A DNA stretch of 64,000 bases from NCBI GenBank assembly GCA_026874595.1, contig CM049306.1:5468019-5532018 (forward strand), in the 5' to 3' direction. Origin of the DNA: Sipunculus nudus (taxonomy: Eukaryota > Annelida > Sipuncula > Golfingiida > Sipunculidae). Below, in pieces: positions 35,201 to 46,700 of this stretch. The notes beneath the pieces were generated by a model. That model saw only the letters and a list, made by a program, of their open reading frames with translations, ran no database searches and was not told the origin of the DNA. Position 1 is the stretch's first letter. Every line of letters starts with the position of its first letter. The position numbers and the translations under genes are program-made.

Positions 35201-36789
35201 CTCTCATCTACATTACCAATCTACATGCCTAGTTATCCTGTGTCATCTACAATACCAATCTACATGCCTAGTTATCCTGTGTCATGTACTATACCAATCT
35301 ACAAGCCTAGTTATCCCCTCTCATCTACATTACCAATCTACATGCCTAGTTATCCTGTGTCATCTACAATACCAATCTACATGCCTAGTTATCCTGTGTC
35401 ATGTACTATACCAATCAACATGCCTAGTTATCCCCTCTCATCTACAATACCAATCTACATGCCTGGTTATCCTGTGTCATGTACTATACCAATCTACATG
35501 CCTAGTTATCCCCTGTTATCTACAATACCAATCTACATACCTAGTTATCCCCTGTCATCTACAATACCAATCTACATGCCTAGTTATCCCCTCTCATCTA
35601 CAATACCAATCTACATACCTAGTTATCCCCTGTCATCTACAATACCAATCTACATGCCTAGTTATCCTTTGTCATCTACAATGTCAATCTACATGCCTAG
35701 TTATCCCCTGACATCTACAATACCAATCTACATGCCTGGTTATCCTGTGTCATGTACTATACCAATCTACATGCCTAGTTATCCCCTATCATCTACAATA
35801 CCAATCTACATGCCTAGTTATCCCCTGACATCTACAATACCAATCTACATGCCCAGATATCCTGTGTCGTCTACAAAACCAATCTACATGCCTGGTTATC
35901 CTGTGTCATCTACAGTACCAATCTTCATGCCCAGTTATCCCCTGTCATCTACATTACCAATCTACATGCCTAGTTATCCTGTGTCATCTACAATACCAAT
36001 CTACATGCCTAGTTATCCTATGTCATGTACTATACCAATCTACATGCCTAGTTATCCCCTCTCATCTACATTACCAATCTACATGCCTAGTTATCCTGTG
36101 TCATCTACAATACCAATCTACATGCCTAGTTATCCTGTGTCATGTACTATACCAATCTACATGCCTAGTTATCCCCTCTCATCTACAATACCAATCTACA
36201 TGCCTGGTTATCCTGTGTCATGTACTATACCAATCTAAATGCCTAGTTATCCCCTGTCATCTACAATACCAATCTATATACCTAGTTATAGCCTGTCATC
36301 TACAATACCAATCTACATGCCTAGTTATCCCCTCTCATCTACAATACCAATCTACATACCTAGTTATCCCCTGTCATCTACAATACCAATCTACATGCCT
36401 AGTTATCCTTTGTCATCTACAATATCAATCTACATGCCTAGTTATCCCCTCTCATCTACAATATCAATCTACATGCCTGGTTATCCTGTGTCATGTACTA
36501 TACCAATCTACATGCCTAGTTATCCCCTGTCATCTACAATACCAATCTACATACCTAGTTATCCCCTGTCATCTACAATACAAATCTACATGCCTAGTTA
36601 TCCCCTCTCATCTACAATACCAATCTACATACCTAGTTATCCCCTGTCAACTACAATACCAATCTACATGCCTAGTTATCCTTTGTCATCTACAATATCA
36701 ATCTACATACCTAGTTATCCCCTGTCATCTACAATACCAATCTACATGCCTAGTTATCCCCTCTCATCTACAATACCAATATACCAATG
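29289..36789 (+). repeat. 39-bp minisatellite, roughly 190 copies, with open frames
   Basis: The unit is about CTAGTTATCCTGTGTCATCT plus ACAATACCAATCTACATGC. Because 39 is divisible by three, the plus strand reads as a 13-residue repeat (MPSYPVSSTIPIY) in one frame and as CHLQYQSTCLVIL in another. The longest run is 532 codons (34640-36238), followed after a single stop by 197 more. The MPSYP frame shifts only a few times over 7.5 kb (near 31.5, 32.4 and 33.7 kb). Internal duplications are visible with offsets of 1053 bp (29861 versus 30914, 27 units) and 858 bp (35061 versus 35919, 22 units). I see no promoter, signal peptide or splice context. A satellite is the default reading; a low-complexity secreted protein gene is the alternative. 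Confidence 0.95.
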
Positions 36790-37260
36790 GTCGCCCCCTG
36801 ATTACTCTGATTTTATTTTAATATTTCACTGACCTCTCTATTTTTTTTCATTTGTTAGATTACACCGGATCATGATTATTAGACACGATGTAAAAAAAGG
36901 GATGAAATCTTGAACAAGTTTACATAAATGTTAGATAAAGTTTTGCTGGACGATTTTAAATTCGGCAATGAGGACAGGGAGTGGACAATCGAATAAGTAC
37001 TTCGGGGCATGCGCATAGCGTCAAATTTCTATTGGATCCTGTCAAATCGCTGAGCAATTTAAAGATGCTCTCAGGGCCTGCATTAGTTAAAATACTGTAG
37101 CAGGTTTAACGGATGCCGGGTCTTTCTCAAATACATATTTCACAATCCTTTCCATCCTTACATCTGTTCTGCGTTACAAGACTCATGAGGTACAACCATT
37201 CATTAACATATGTGATCTAATCATTCATTTTTCGCTTTCAGTATGTGAAAAGTGCTCCCT

Positions 37261-37308
<48 letters not shown>

Positions 37309-38523
37309 GATTTTTATCACAAACACGCCCACAACAAAGAAGTCATTATTTAGTAATTAAGAGTTCATAACCATATCTGAAAATAGAAAGCCACTCATCT
37401 TTAATCACAAATTTTATTAAAGATAAATGACACGAAAAGGTAAACAAACAGAGCCTTCCACTTTGTTCCGCCTTTGTGAAAGAAGACACGACAAAGAATC
37501 TTCGCTTCCAAACAACTCTCTTTGTTAAAAAATCCAGGTAACCGAGACGAAGCTTTATGATAAAACAGAACAATAATCTGGGGTTACTATCTGATTAAGA
37601 GTATTTCTTTAAAAAAAAAAAGTCATAAGACAGCAGTGCGGGCGACCAGAATCCGTGACAGATTGTGTTGCAGCAGTTCCCTGCCAAAACATTGACGCTC
37701 CCTGCTAAGTGAGTGGTCAAGGTTTGGCAGTTTTAAAATTCATTTTGTAGTTGACACACAGTTTACACGGTTATCAAGGTTATCAGTAATATATGATTGG
37801 CAAATTACAGAGGGAGGCCAAACTATACTCATAGGCAAAACATAAGCAACAGATAAAGATTTGACATTTTGAGAAATAAAACTTTTAAGAATAATATCAA
37901 TAATTATCTGAAAGCGTCCTATTGTTTCCCTGATATGATCTCAAAAAGAAAGATAATAGAATCACGCAAGTGATTGGAACGTATGACGACAGTGCTTTGT
38001 TGTACTGGGATACTACAGACTTTCCATCTGACATTTCCCTGTCTTTTTTTTTCGCAAGCCTCGTCATTTTCAAGTTAACAAGAAATCAGTCGCTGTAAGA
38101 CTACTCGCTTCAGTTTATAAAGAACTTCTTACTTTAGGCTTGGTGCAAAAGACCAATTGTTTAGAAACTGTAAAAATAATTTTGGCGATTATTGGAAGAT
38201 GATTAAAGATTGTCATGTATTAACTGAGACACTTTAAACCGTTTAAAGTGATTTATTAACAAGACAATTGATTATAAACGAGCCATACGAATTCATTGCA
38301 GATGTGTCTGCAGATGAAAAACAAATAAAACATATAAATCCATTGTGTTGTTGATTATCAGCTCTGAAATATCCTTTAACGAAAAAATAAGAAACTTTTG
38401 CTCAAACCTATTTTATGATGTAAAAGTACATGTTTGTGAATATACTGATCATGTCAAAATATTTGATCTATGACTACTATAAGGGTTTGGTGTATGTTTA
38501 AATGTGTGCAGAGTAAGCTCATC
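36790..38523. other. 1.7 kb with no recognised gene
   Basis: AT-rich sequence containing a CT microsatellite. The right part may hold the 3' untranslated region of the amidase gene: minus-strand AATAAA (plus-strand TTTATT) occurs near 38253, about 270 bp past the stop. Confidence 0.45.
37258..37305. repeat. CT microsatellite
   Basis: An uninterrupted (CT)n run of about 19 repeats, preceded by CTTTCTCTTT. Confidence 0.95.
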
Positions 38524-38805
38524 TCAGAGGATTCGATTACTGCTGTACACGGCATTGCCACGTAGCGTCATCCTCCATTTAAGGATTTGATTTGGGGTCC
38601 TTGGTTTATACCAGAACTTCCATTTGACACATTTCTTGACGGTGACGGGGCAGCATGTTTGACCGCCAGGCTCAGATCGACATGGCGCCGAGCTGAAATC
38701 CCGGCATACCCCGGGGTTCTCGATGACGTAAAACTGGTTGAAGTACTTGTGGCTTGAGTTCCAGATCCGGTGACCGACCGACATGCAACAACCCTGGTCC
38801 CACGT
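38524..38805 (-). CDS. Last exon of a BPSL0067-like amidase gene (catalytic Asp, C-terminal Cys-rich tail)
   Basis: The exon follows a clear 3' splice site on the minus strand (CTTTTTATTAACAG ending at 38806) and begins T-W-D-Q. The D-Q fits the V-x-D-Q-W segment of the BPSL0067 family (Asp codon 38797-38799), and NQFYVIE about 30 residues on fits the family's usual C-terminal F-x-V-I-E strand. The stop is TGA at 38524-38526. After NQFYVIE there are some 60 further residues with many Cys and Lys (for example TCCPVTVKKCVKWKFWYKP) that the bacterial family lacks as I know it. This tail may be disulphide-bonded and cationic. The frame is phase 0 and matches the exon at 51032-51154. Family assignment is from motif memory, not a search. 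Confidence 0.75.
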   Translation of the reverse strand, partial: TWDQGCCMSVGHRIWNSSHKYFNQFYVIENPGVCRDFSSAPCRSEPGGQTCCPVTVKKCVKWKFWYKPRTPNQILKWRMTLRGNAVYSSNRIL

Positions 38806-38890
38806 CTGTTAATAAAAAAGCTATGAAATTAATAAAGAATAACAAATGACCAGTTGAGTCCGCACGATCCTATTCCGAGAGGAGGTCCGA

Positions 38891-39535
38891 TTCCAAGCCA
38901 CTCAAGTTCAAGTCCTTTTTTCAAGCCCCTCAAGTTCAAGTTCCAGTCCACGCCCCTCAAGTTCAAGTCCGCATCCAATCCACTCAAGTTCAAGTTCGAG
39001 TCCAAGCCACTCAGGTTTAAGCCCAAGTCCAAGCCACTCAAGTTCAAGTCCAGGTCTAAGCCCCTCAAGTTCAGGTCCGAGTCCAAGCCACTCAAGTCCA
39101 GGTCCAAGACCCTCAAGTTCAGGTCCGAGTCCAAGCCACTCAAGTTCAAGTCAGAGTCAAAGCCCCTCAAGTTCAAGTCAGAGTCCAAGCCACATAAGAT
39201 CAAGTCAGAGTCCAAGCCACTCAAGTCCAGGTCCAAGCCTCTCAAGTTCAGGTCCGAGTCCAAGCCACTCAAGTTCAAGTCAGGGTCCAAGCCCCTCAAG
39301 TTCAAGTCTGAGTCCAAGCCCCTCAAGTTCAAGTCAGAGTCCAAGCCACATAAGTTCAAGTCAGAGTCCAAGCCACTCAAGTTCAAGTCAGAGTCCAAGC
39401 CCCTCAAGTTCAAGTCTAAGTCCAAGCCCCTCAAGTTCAAGTCTGAGTCCAAGCCCATCAAGTTCAAGTCCAAGCCCCTCAAGTCCAGGTCCAAGCCGCT
39501 CAAGTCTGATTTCGAGTCCGAGTCCTTGAGGTTCG
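38891..39535. repeat. 27-bp minisatellite
   Basis: The unit is AAGTCAGAGTCCAAGCCMCT plus CAAGTTC, with 18-bp variants. It reads as SKPLKFKSE on the plus strand and as SGLDSDLNL on the minus strand; both frames stay open for more than 220 codons because the period is a multiple of three. Confidence 0.9.
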
Positions 39536-39824
39536 AGTCCTAGTCCACCTTCTACGAGTCCGAGTCATTTAGAACCCGAGTCTACGTCCTAGTTCGAGTC
39601 CAATACAAATGTTCTTATTGACGAAATTTTCCTGTTTATTTTTGCTTGTTTTCACATACGTTTTACCTGAATGTCTGGTTATATTTTGATTCGGATGCTG
39701 GGTAGATGCCTGGTATATGAAGTCCCTTTTTGTAATGTTCTCTAAGTAGATTGCACATGTTAATGTCTTTATTGTGTGTGAGAAAGTTGGACTCGAGATA
39801 AACTCGGATTGAAATCGCGAGTCC

Positions 39825-42800
39825 TTACCTCCGAGTCCGAGTACAAGTCCGAGTTCTCGATGCCAAGTCTGGGTCCCTAAAAATTACACTCGAATCTGTA
39901 CTCCAGTCCAAGTCTGGGTCCCTAAAAATTACACTCGAATCTGTACTCGAGTCCAAATCTGAGTCCCTACAAAGTACACTCAAGTCTGGACTCGAGTCCA
40001 AGTAGGAGTCCCTAAAAAGTACACTCGAATATGTACTCGAGTCCAAGTCTGAGTCCCAACAAAGTACACTCGAGTCTGGACTCGAGTCCAAGTCTGAGTT
40101 TCTAAAAAAATACACTCGAGTCCAAGTCTGAGTCCTTACAAAGTACACTAGAATCTGTACTCCAATCCAAGCCTGAGTCCCTACAAAGTACACTCGAGTC
40201 TGGACTCGAGTCCAAGTCTGAATCCTTACAAGGTACACTCGAGTCTGGACTAGAGTCCAAGTATGAGTCCCTAAAAAGTACACTCGAGTCTGGACTCCAG
40301 TCCAAGTCTGGGTCCCTACAAAGTACACTTGAGTCTGGACTCGAGTCCAAGTCTGAGTCTCTACAAAGTACACCCGAGTCTGGACTCGAGTCCAAGTCTG
40401 AGTCCCTACAGAGTACACTCGAGTCTGGACTCGTGTCCAAGTTGGAGTCCCTAAAAAGTACACTCGAATCTGTACTCGAGTCCAAGCCTGGGTCCCAAAA
40501 AAGTACACTCGAGTCTGGACTCGAGTCCAAGTCTGAATCCTTACAAAGTACACTCGAGTCTGGACTCGAGTCCAAGTCTGAGATCCTTCAAAGTAAACTC
40601 GAGTCTGGACTCGACTCCAAGTTGGAGTCCCTAAAAAGTACACTCGAATCTGTACTCGAGTCCAAGTCTGAGTCCCTACAAAGTACACTCGAGTCTGGAC
40701 TCGAGTCCAAGTCTGAATCCCTAAAAAGTACACTCGAGTCCAAGTCTGAGTCCCAAAAAGGTACACCCGAGTCTGGACTCGAGTCCAAGTCTGAGTTTCT
40801 AAAAAAATACACTCGAGTCCAAGTCTGAGTCCCTAAAAATTACACTCGAGTCCAAGTTTGGGTCCCTAAAAAGTACAATCGAATCTGGACTCGAGTCCAA
40901 GCCTGAGTCCCAAAAAAGTACCCTCGAGTCTGGACTCGAGTCCAAGTCTGAGTTTCCTTAAAAAGTACACTTGAGTCCAAGTCTGAGTTTCCTTAAAAAG
41001 TACACTTGAGTCCAAGTCTGAGTCCCAAAAAGGTACACTCGAGTCTGTACTCGAGTCCAAATCTGAGTCCCTACAAAGTACACTCGAGTCTGGACTCGAG
41101 TCCAAGTAGGAGTCCCTAAAAAGTACACTCGAATCTGTACTCGAGTCAAAGTCTGAGTCCCTACAAAGTACGCTCGAGTCTGGACTCGAGTCCAAGTCTG
41201 AGTTTCTAAAAAAAATACACTCGAGTCCAAGTCTGAGTCTTAACAAAGTACACTAGAATCTGTACTCCAATCCAAGCCTGAGTCCCTACAAAGAACACTC
41301 GAGTCTGGACTCGAGTCCAAGTCTGAATCCTTACAAAGTACACTCGAGTCTGGACTCGAGTCCAAGTATGAGTCCCTAAAAAGTACACTCGAGTCTGGAC
41401 TCCAGTCCAAGTCTGGGTCCCTACAAAGTACACTTGAGTCTGGACTCGAGTCCAAGTCTGAGTCTCTACAAAGTACACCCGAGTCTGGACTCGAGTCCAA
41501 GTCTGAGTCCCTACAAAGTACACTCGAGTCTGGACTCGTGTCCAAGTTGGAGTCCCTAAGAAGTACACTCGAATCTGTACTCCAGTCCAAGCCTGGGTCC
41601 CAAAAAAGTACACTCGAGTCTGGACTCGAGTCCAAGTCTGAATCCTTACAAAGTACACTCGAGTCTGGACTCGAGTCCAAGTCTGAGATCCTACAAAGTA
41701 AACTCGAGTCTGGACTCGACTCCAAGTCTGAGTCCCTACAAAGTACACTCGAGTCTGGACTTGAGTCCAAGTTGGAGTCCCTAAAAAGTACACTCGAGTT
41801 CAAGTCTGAGTCCCAAAAAGGTACACTCGAGTCTGGACTAGAGTCCAAGTCTGAGTTTCTAAAAAATACACTCGAGTCCAAGTCTGAGTCCAAAAAAGTA
41901 CACTCGAGTCCAAGTTTGGGTCCCTAAAAAGTACAATCGGGTCTGGACTCGAGTCCAAGCCTGAGTCCCAAAGAAGTACCCTCGAGTCTAGACTCGAGTC
42001 CAAGTCTGAGTCCTTACAAAGTACACTCGAATCTGTACTCCAGTCCAAGTCTGAGTCCCTACCAAGTACACCCTAGTCTGGACTCGAGTCCAAGTCTGAG
42101 TCCCTACAAAGTACACTCGAGTTTGGACTTGAGTCCAAGTTGGAGTCCCTTAAAAGGACACTCGAGTCCAAGTCTGAGTCCCAAAAAGGTACACTCGAGT
42201 CTGGACTCGAGTCCAAGTCTGAGTTTCTAAAAAAATACACTCGAGTCCAAGTCTGAGTCCCTAAAAAGTACACTCGAGTCCAAGTTTGGGTCCATAAAAA
42301 GTACAATCGAGTCTGGACTCGAGTCCAAGCCTGATTCCCAAAAAAGTACACTCGAGTCTGGACTTGAGTCCAAGTTGGAGTCCCTAAAAAGTACACTCGA
42401 ATCTGTACTCGAGTCCAAGCCTGAGTCCCAAAAAAGTACACTCGAGTCTGGACTCGAGTCCAAGCCCCAGTCCCAAAAAAGTACCCTCGAGTCTGGACTC
42501 GAGTCCAAGTCTGAGTCCTTACAAAGTACACTCGAATCTGGACTCGAGTCCAAGTCTGAGTCCCAAAAAAGTACACTCGAGTCTGGACTCGAGTCCAAGT
42601 CTGAATCCTTACAAATACACTCGAGTCTGGACTCGAGTCCAAGTCTGAGTCCCTACAAAGTACACTCGAGTCTGGACTCGAGTCCAGGTCGGAGTCCCTA
42701 AAAAGTACACTCGAATCTGTACTCGAGTCCAAGTTTGAGTCCCTACAAAGTACACTCGAGTCTGGACTCGAATCCAAGTCTGAGTTTCTAAAAAGTACAC

Positions 42801-43070
42801 TCGAGTCCAAGTCTGAGTCCCTTAAAGGTACACTCGAGTCCAAGACTGAGTCCCTACAAAGTACATTTGAGTCTGGACTCAAGTCCAAGTCCGAGTCCCT
42901 ACAAAGTACACTCGAATCTGTACTCGAGTCCAAGTCTGAGTCCCTACAAAGTACACTCGAGTCTGGACTCGGGTCCAAGTCTGAATCCCTAAAAAGTACA
43001 CTCGAGTCAAAGTCTGAGTCCCTAAAAAGTACACTCGAGTCTGGACTCGAGTCAAATTCGAGTCCTACAT
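39825..43070. repeat. 45-bp minisatellite with an internal palindrome in each unit
   Basis: The unit contains ACTCGAGTCTGGACTCGAGT followed by CCAAGTCTGAGTCCCTACAA. The first part is a near-perfect 20-bp palindrome with two XhoI sites (CTCGAG). Shortened units lacking one palindrome arm are interspersed. A higher-order duplication is visible with an offset of about 1.1 kb (for example ACTAGAATCTGTACTCCAAT at 40147 and 41252). Open frames of up to 337 codons on either strand are periodicity artefacts unless shown otherwise. Confidence 0.93.
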
Positions 43071-43744
43071 CACTGCAACCTACCACATACCTTTTTGGTG
43101 TAAGCTCTATTATCTTTATTTATATTTGTTATAACCTTAACAGACACCCATAAACCAGACTTCTGAAAACAAAGAGCTACTGCAGAAAGCGTCCATATGT
43201 CTTGTGCAACTGAGCGTTAATAGACTAAATAGCTGACGACCTTTCATATAAGGTCAAGATAAACCATAAGTGCCAGGTACAAATCTGTCACCAGTGACTA
43301 TTAACCTGACTATGGATCAACTTTTCAAAATCAGCAATCAGAATAAACATAATGGACCCGCATATCGATACAGACAACTCTTCAACTTCAATATGCTCCT
43401 CTGCCTAAGGGGATGGCTTTTAGGGACGAATTTCTGTGATTAACAACGATTTTAACTAAAGAATAAAATATAAAAAAATATAGATGTGAATAGTTAAATA
43501 AACTCTATGATTAATGATTTTTATCGATTGAAGTTATTCTTATTTAACATATTTAAATTACCTTGTTTAATGTTAAAAAAGAAGGAAGGGTTTGTGTGCT
43601 TATATTATACCAAAAAAAAGACACCATCGTACCGTACACGAAAAGCCCTTGTTTATGGGTTTTGGACAAACATCCAGTTAAAGCTATTTATTGGCAAAAG
43701 ATAAGCTAAAAGCAGGTGACCATGATGTGGTGATACTGTATAGC
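43071..43744. other. Unique spacer between two intronic arrays
   Basis: AT-rich sequence. The 65-codon frame at 43507-43704 is not recognisable. Confidence 0.5.
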
Positions 43745-46700
43745 TACTGGTGTTCAGTTTTTACATCACGGGGCTGTGAACTATATACATGTTAGAGCCG
43801 GTTGTTCAGCTACTGGTGTTCAGGTTTTACAACATGGGGCTGGGAACTATCTACATGTTAAAGCCGGTTGTTCAGCTACTGGTGTTCAGGTTTACAACAT
43901 GGGGCTGGGAACTATCTACATGTTAAAGAAAGTTGTTCAGCTACTGGTGTTCAGGTTTTACAACATGGGGCTGGGAACTATCTACATGTTAAAGGCGGTT
44001 GTTCAGCTACTGGTGTTCAGGTTTTACAACACGGGGGCTGGGAACTATCTACATGTTAGAGCCGGTTGTTCAGCTACTTGTATTCAGGTTTTACAACACG
44101 GGGCTGGGAACTATCTACATGTTAAAGAAAGTTGTTCAGCTACTGGTGTTCAGGTTTTACAACATGGGACTGGGAACTATCTACATGTTAAAGGCGGTTG
44201 TTCAGCTACTGGTGTTCAGGTTTTACAACACGGGGGCTGGGAACTATCTACATGTTAAAGCCAGTTGTTCAGCTACTGGTGTTCAGGTTTTACAACATGG
44301 GGCTGGGAACTATCTACATGTTAAAGGCGGTTGTTCAGCTACTGGTGTTCAGGTTTTACAACACGGGGGCTGGGAACTATCTTCATGTTAAAGCCAGTTG
44401 TTCAGCTACTCGTGTTCAGGTTTTACAACACGGGGCTGGAAACTATCTACATGTTAAAGCCGGTTGTTCAGTAACAAGACAGGGCTTGGAACTATCTACA
44501 TGTTAAAGCCGGTTGTTCAGTTACAGTACGGATTTGGGAACTATAAACATGTTAAAGCCATTTGTTCAGCTACTTGTATTCAGGTTTTACAACACGGGGC
44601 TGGGAACTATCAACATGTTAAAGCCGGTTGTTCAGTAACAAGACAGGGCTTGGAACTATCTACATGTTAAAGCCGGTTGTTCAGTTACAGTACGGGGATG
44701 GGAACTATAAACATGTTAAAGCCATTTGTTCAGCTACTTGTATTCAGGTTTTACAACACGGGGCTGGGAACTATCAACATGTTAAAGAAAGTTGTTCAGC
44801 TACTCGTGTTCAGGTTTAACATCACGGGGCTGGGAACTATCAACATGTTAAAGAAAGTTGTTCAGCTACTCGTGTTCAGGTTTAACATCACGGGGCTGGG
44901 AACTATCAACATGTTAAAGAAAGTTGTTCAGCTACTCGTGTTCAGGTTTAACATCACGGGGCTGGGAACTATCTACTTGTTAAAGCCGGATATTCAGCTA
45001 CTCGTGTTTATGTTTTACAACAAGGGGCTGGGAACTATCTACATGTTAAAGCCGGTTGTTCAGCTACTGGTGTTCAGGTTTTACAACACGGGGCTGGGAA
45101 CTATCTACATGTTAAAGCCGGTTGTTCAGCTACTGGTGTTCAGGTTTTACAACACGGGGCTGGGAACTATCTACATGTTAAAGCCGGTTGTTCAGTAACA
45201 AGACAGGGCTGGGAACTATTTACATGTTAAAGCCGGTTGTTCAGTTACAGTTCGGGGATGGGAACTATAAACATGTTAAAGCCATTTGTTCAGCTACTTG
45301 TATTCAGGTTTTACAACACCGGGCTGGGAACTATCAACATGTCAAAGAAAGTTGTTCAGCTACTCGTGTTCAGGTTTAACATCACGGGGCTGGAAACTAT
45401 CTACTTGTTAAAGCCAGTTGTTTAGTTACTGGTGTTCAGGTTTTACAACACGGGGCTGGGAACTATCTACATGTTAAAGCCGGTTGTTTAGCTACTGGCG
45501 TTCAGGTTTTACAACACGGGGCTGGGAACTATCTACATGTTAAAGAAAGTTGTTCAGCTACTGCTGTTCAGGTTTTACATCACGTGGCTGTGAACTATCT
45601 ACATGTTAAAGACGGTTGTTTAGCTACTGCTGTCAGGTTTTACAACAAGGTGCTGGGAACTATCTACATGTTAAAGCCAGTTGTTTAGTTACTGGTGTTC
45701 AGGTTTTACAACACGGGGCTGGGAACTATCTACATGTTAAAGCCGGTTGTTTAGCTACTGGCGTTCAGGTTTTACAACACGGGGCTGGGAACTATCTACA
45801 TGTTAAAGAAAGTTGTTCAGCTACTGCTGTTCAGGTTTTACATCACGTGGCTGTGAACTATCTACATGTTAAAGACGGTTGTTTAGCTACTGCTGTCAGG
45901 TTTTACAACAAGGTGCTGGGAACTATCTACATGTTAAAGCCAGTTGTTTAGTTACTGGTGTTCAGGTTTTACAACACGGGGCTGGGAACTATCTACATGT
46001 TAAAGCCGGTTGTTCAGCTACTGGTGTTCAGGTTTTACAACACGGGGCTGGGAACTATCTACATGTTAAAGCCGGTTGTTCAGTAACAAGACAGGGCTGG
46101 GAACTATTTACATGTTAAAGCCGGTTGTTCAGTTACAGTTCGGGGATGGGAACTATAAACATGTTAAAGCCATTTGTTCAGCTACTTGTATTCAGGTTTT
46201 ACAACACCGGGCTTGGAACTATCAACATGTTAAAGAAAGTTGTTCAGCTACTCGTGTTCAGGTTTAACATCACGGGGCTGGAAACTATCTACTTGTTAAA
46301 GCCAGTTGTTTAGTTACTGGTGTTCAGGTTTTACATCACGGGGCTGGGAACTATCAACATGTTAAAGCCGGTTGTTTAGCTACTGGCGTTCAGGTTTTAC
46401 AACACGGGGCTGGGAACTATCTACATGTTAAAGAAAGTTGTTCAGCTACTGCTGTTCAGGTTTTACATCACGGGGCTGTGAACTATCTACATGTTAGAGC
46501 CGGTTGTTCAGCTACTGGTGTTCAGGTTTTACAACATGGGGCTGGGAACTATCTACATGTTAAAGCCGGTTGTTCAGCTACTGGTGTTCAGGTTTACAAC
46601 ATGGGGCTGGGAACTATCTACATGTTAAAGGCGGTTGTTCAGCTACTGGTGTTCAGGTTTTACAACATGGGGCTGGGAACTATCTACATGTTAAAGGCGG

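Noticed and set aside
38829-39543. Long frames on both strands (224 and 229 codons)
   Set aside because: Both come from the 27-bp repeat; two opposite open frames over the same repeat argue for periodicity, not coding.
39825-43086. Frames of up to 337 codons on either strand
   Set aside because: 45-bp repeat translated in several frames; no independent coding evidence.
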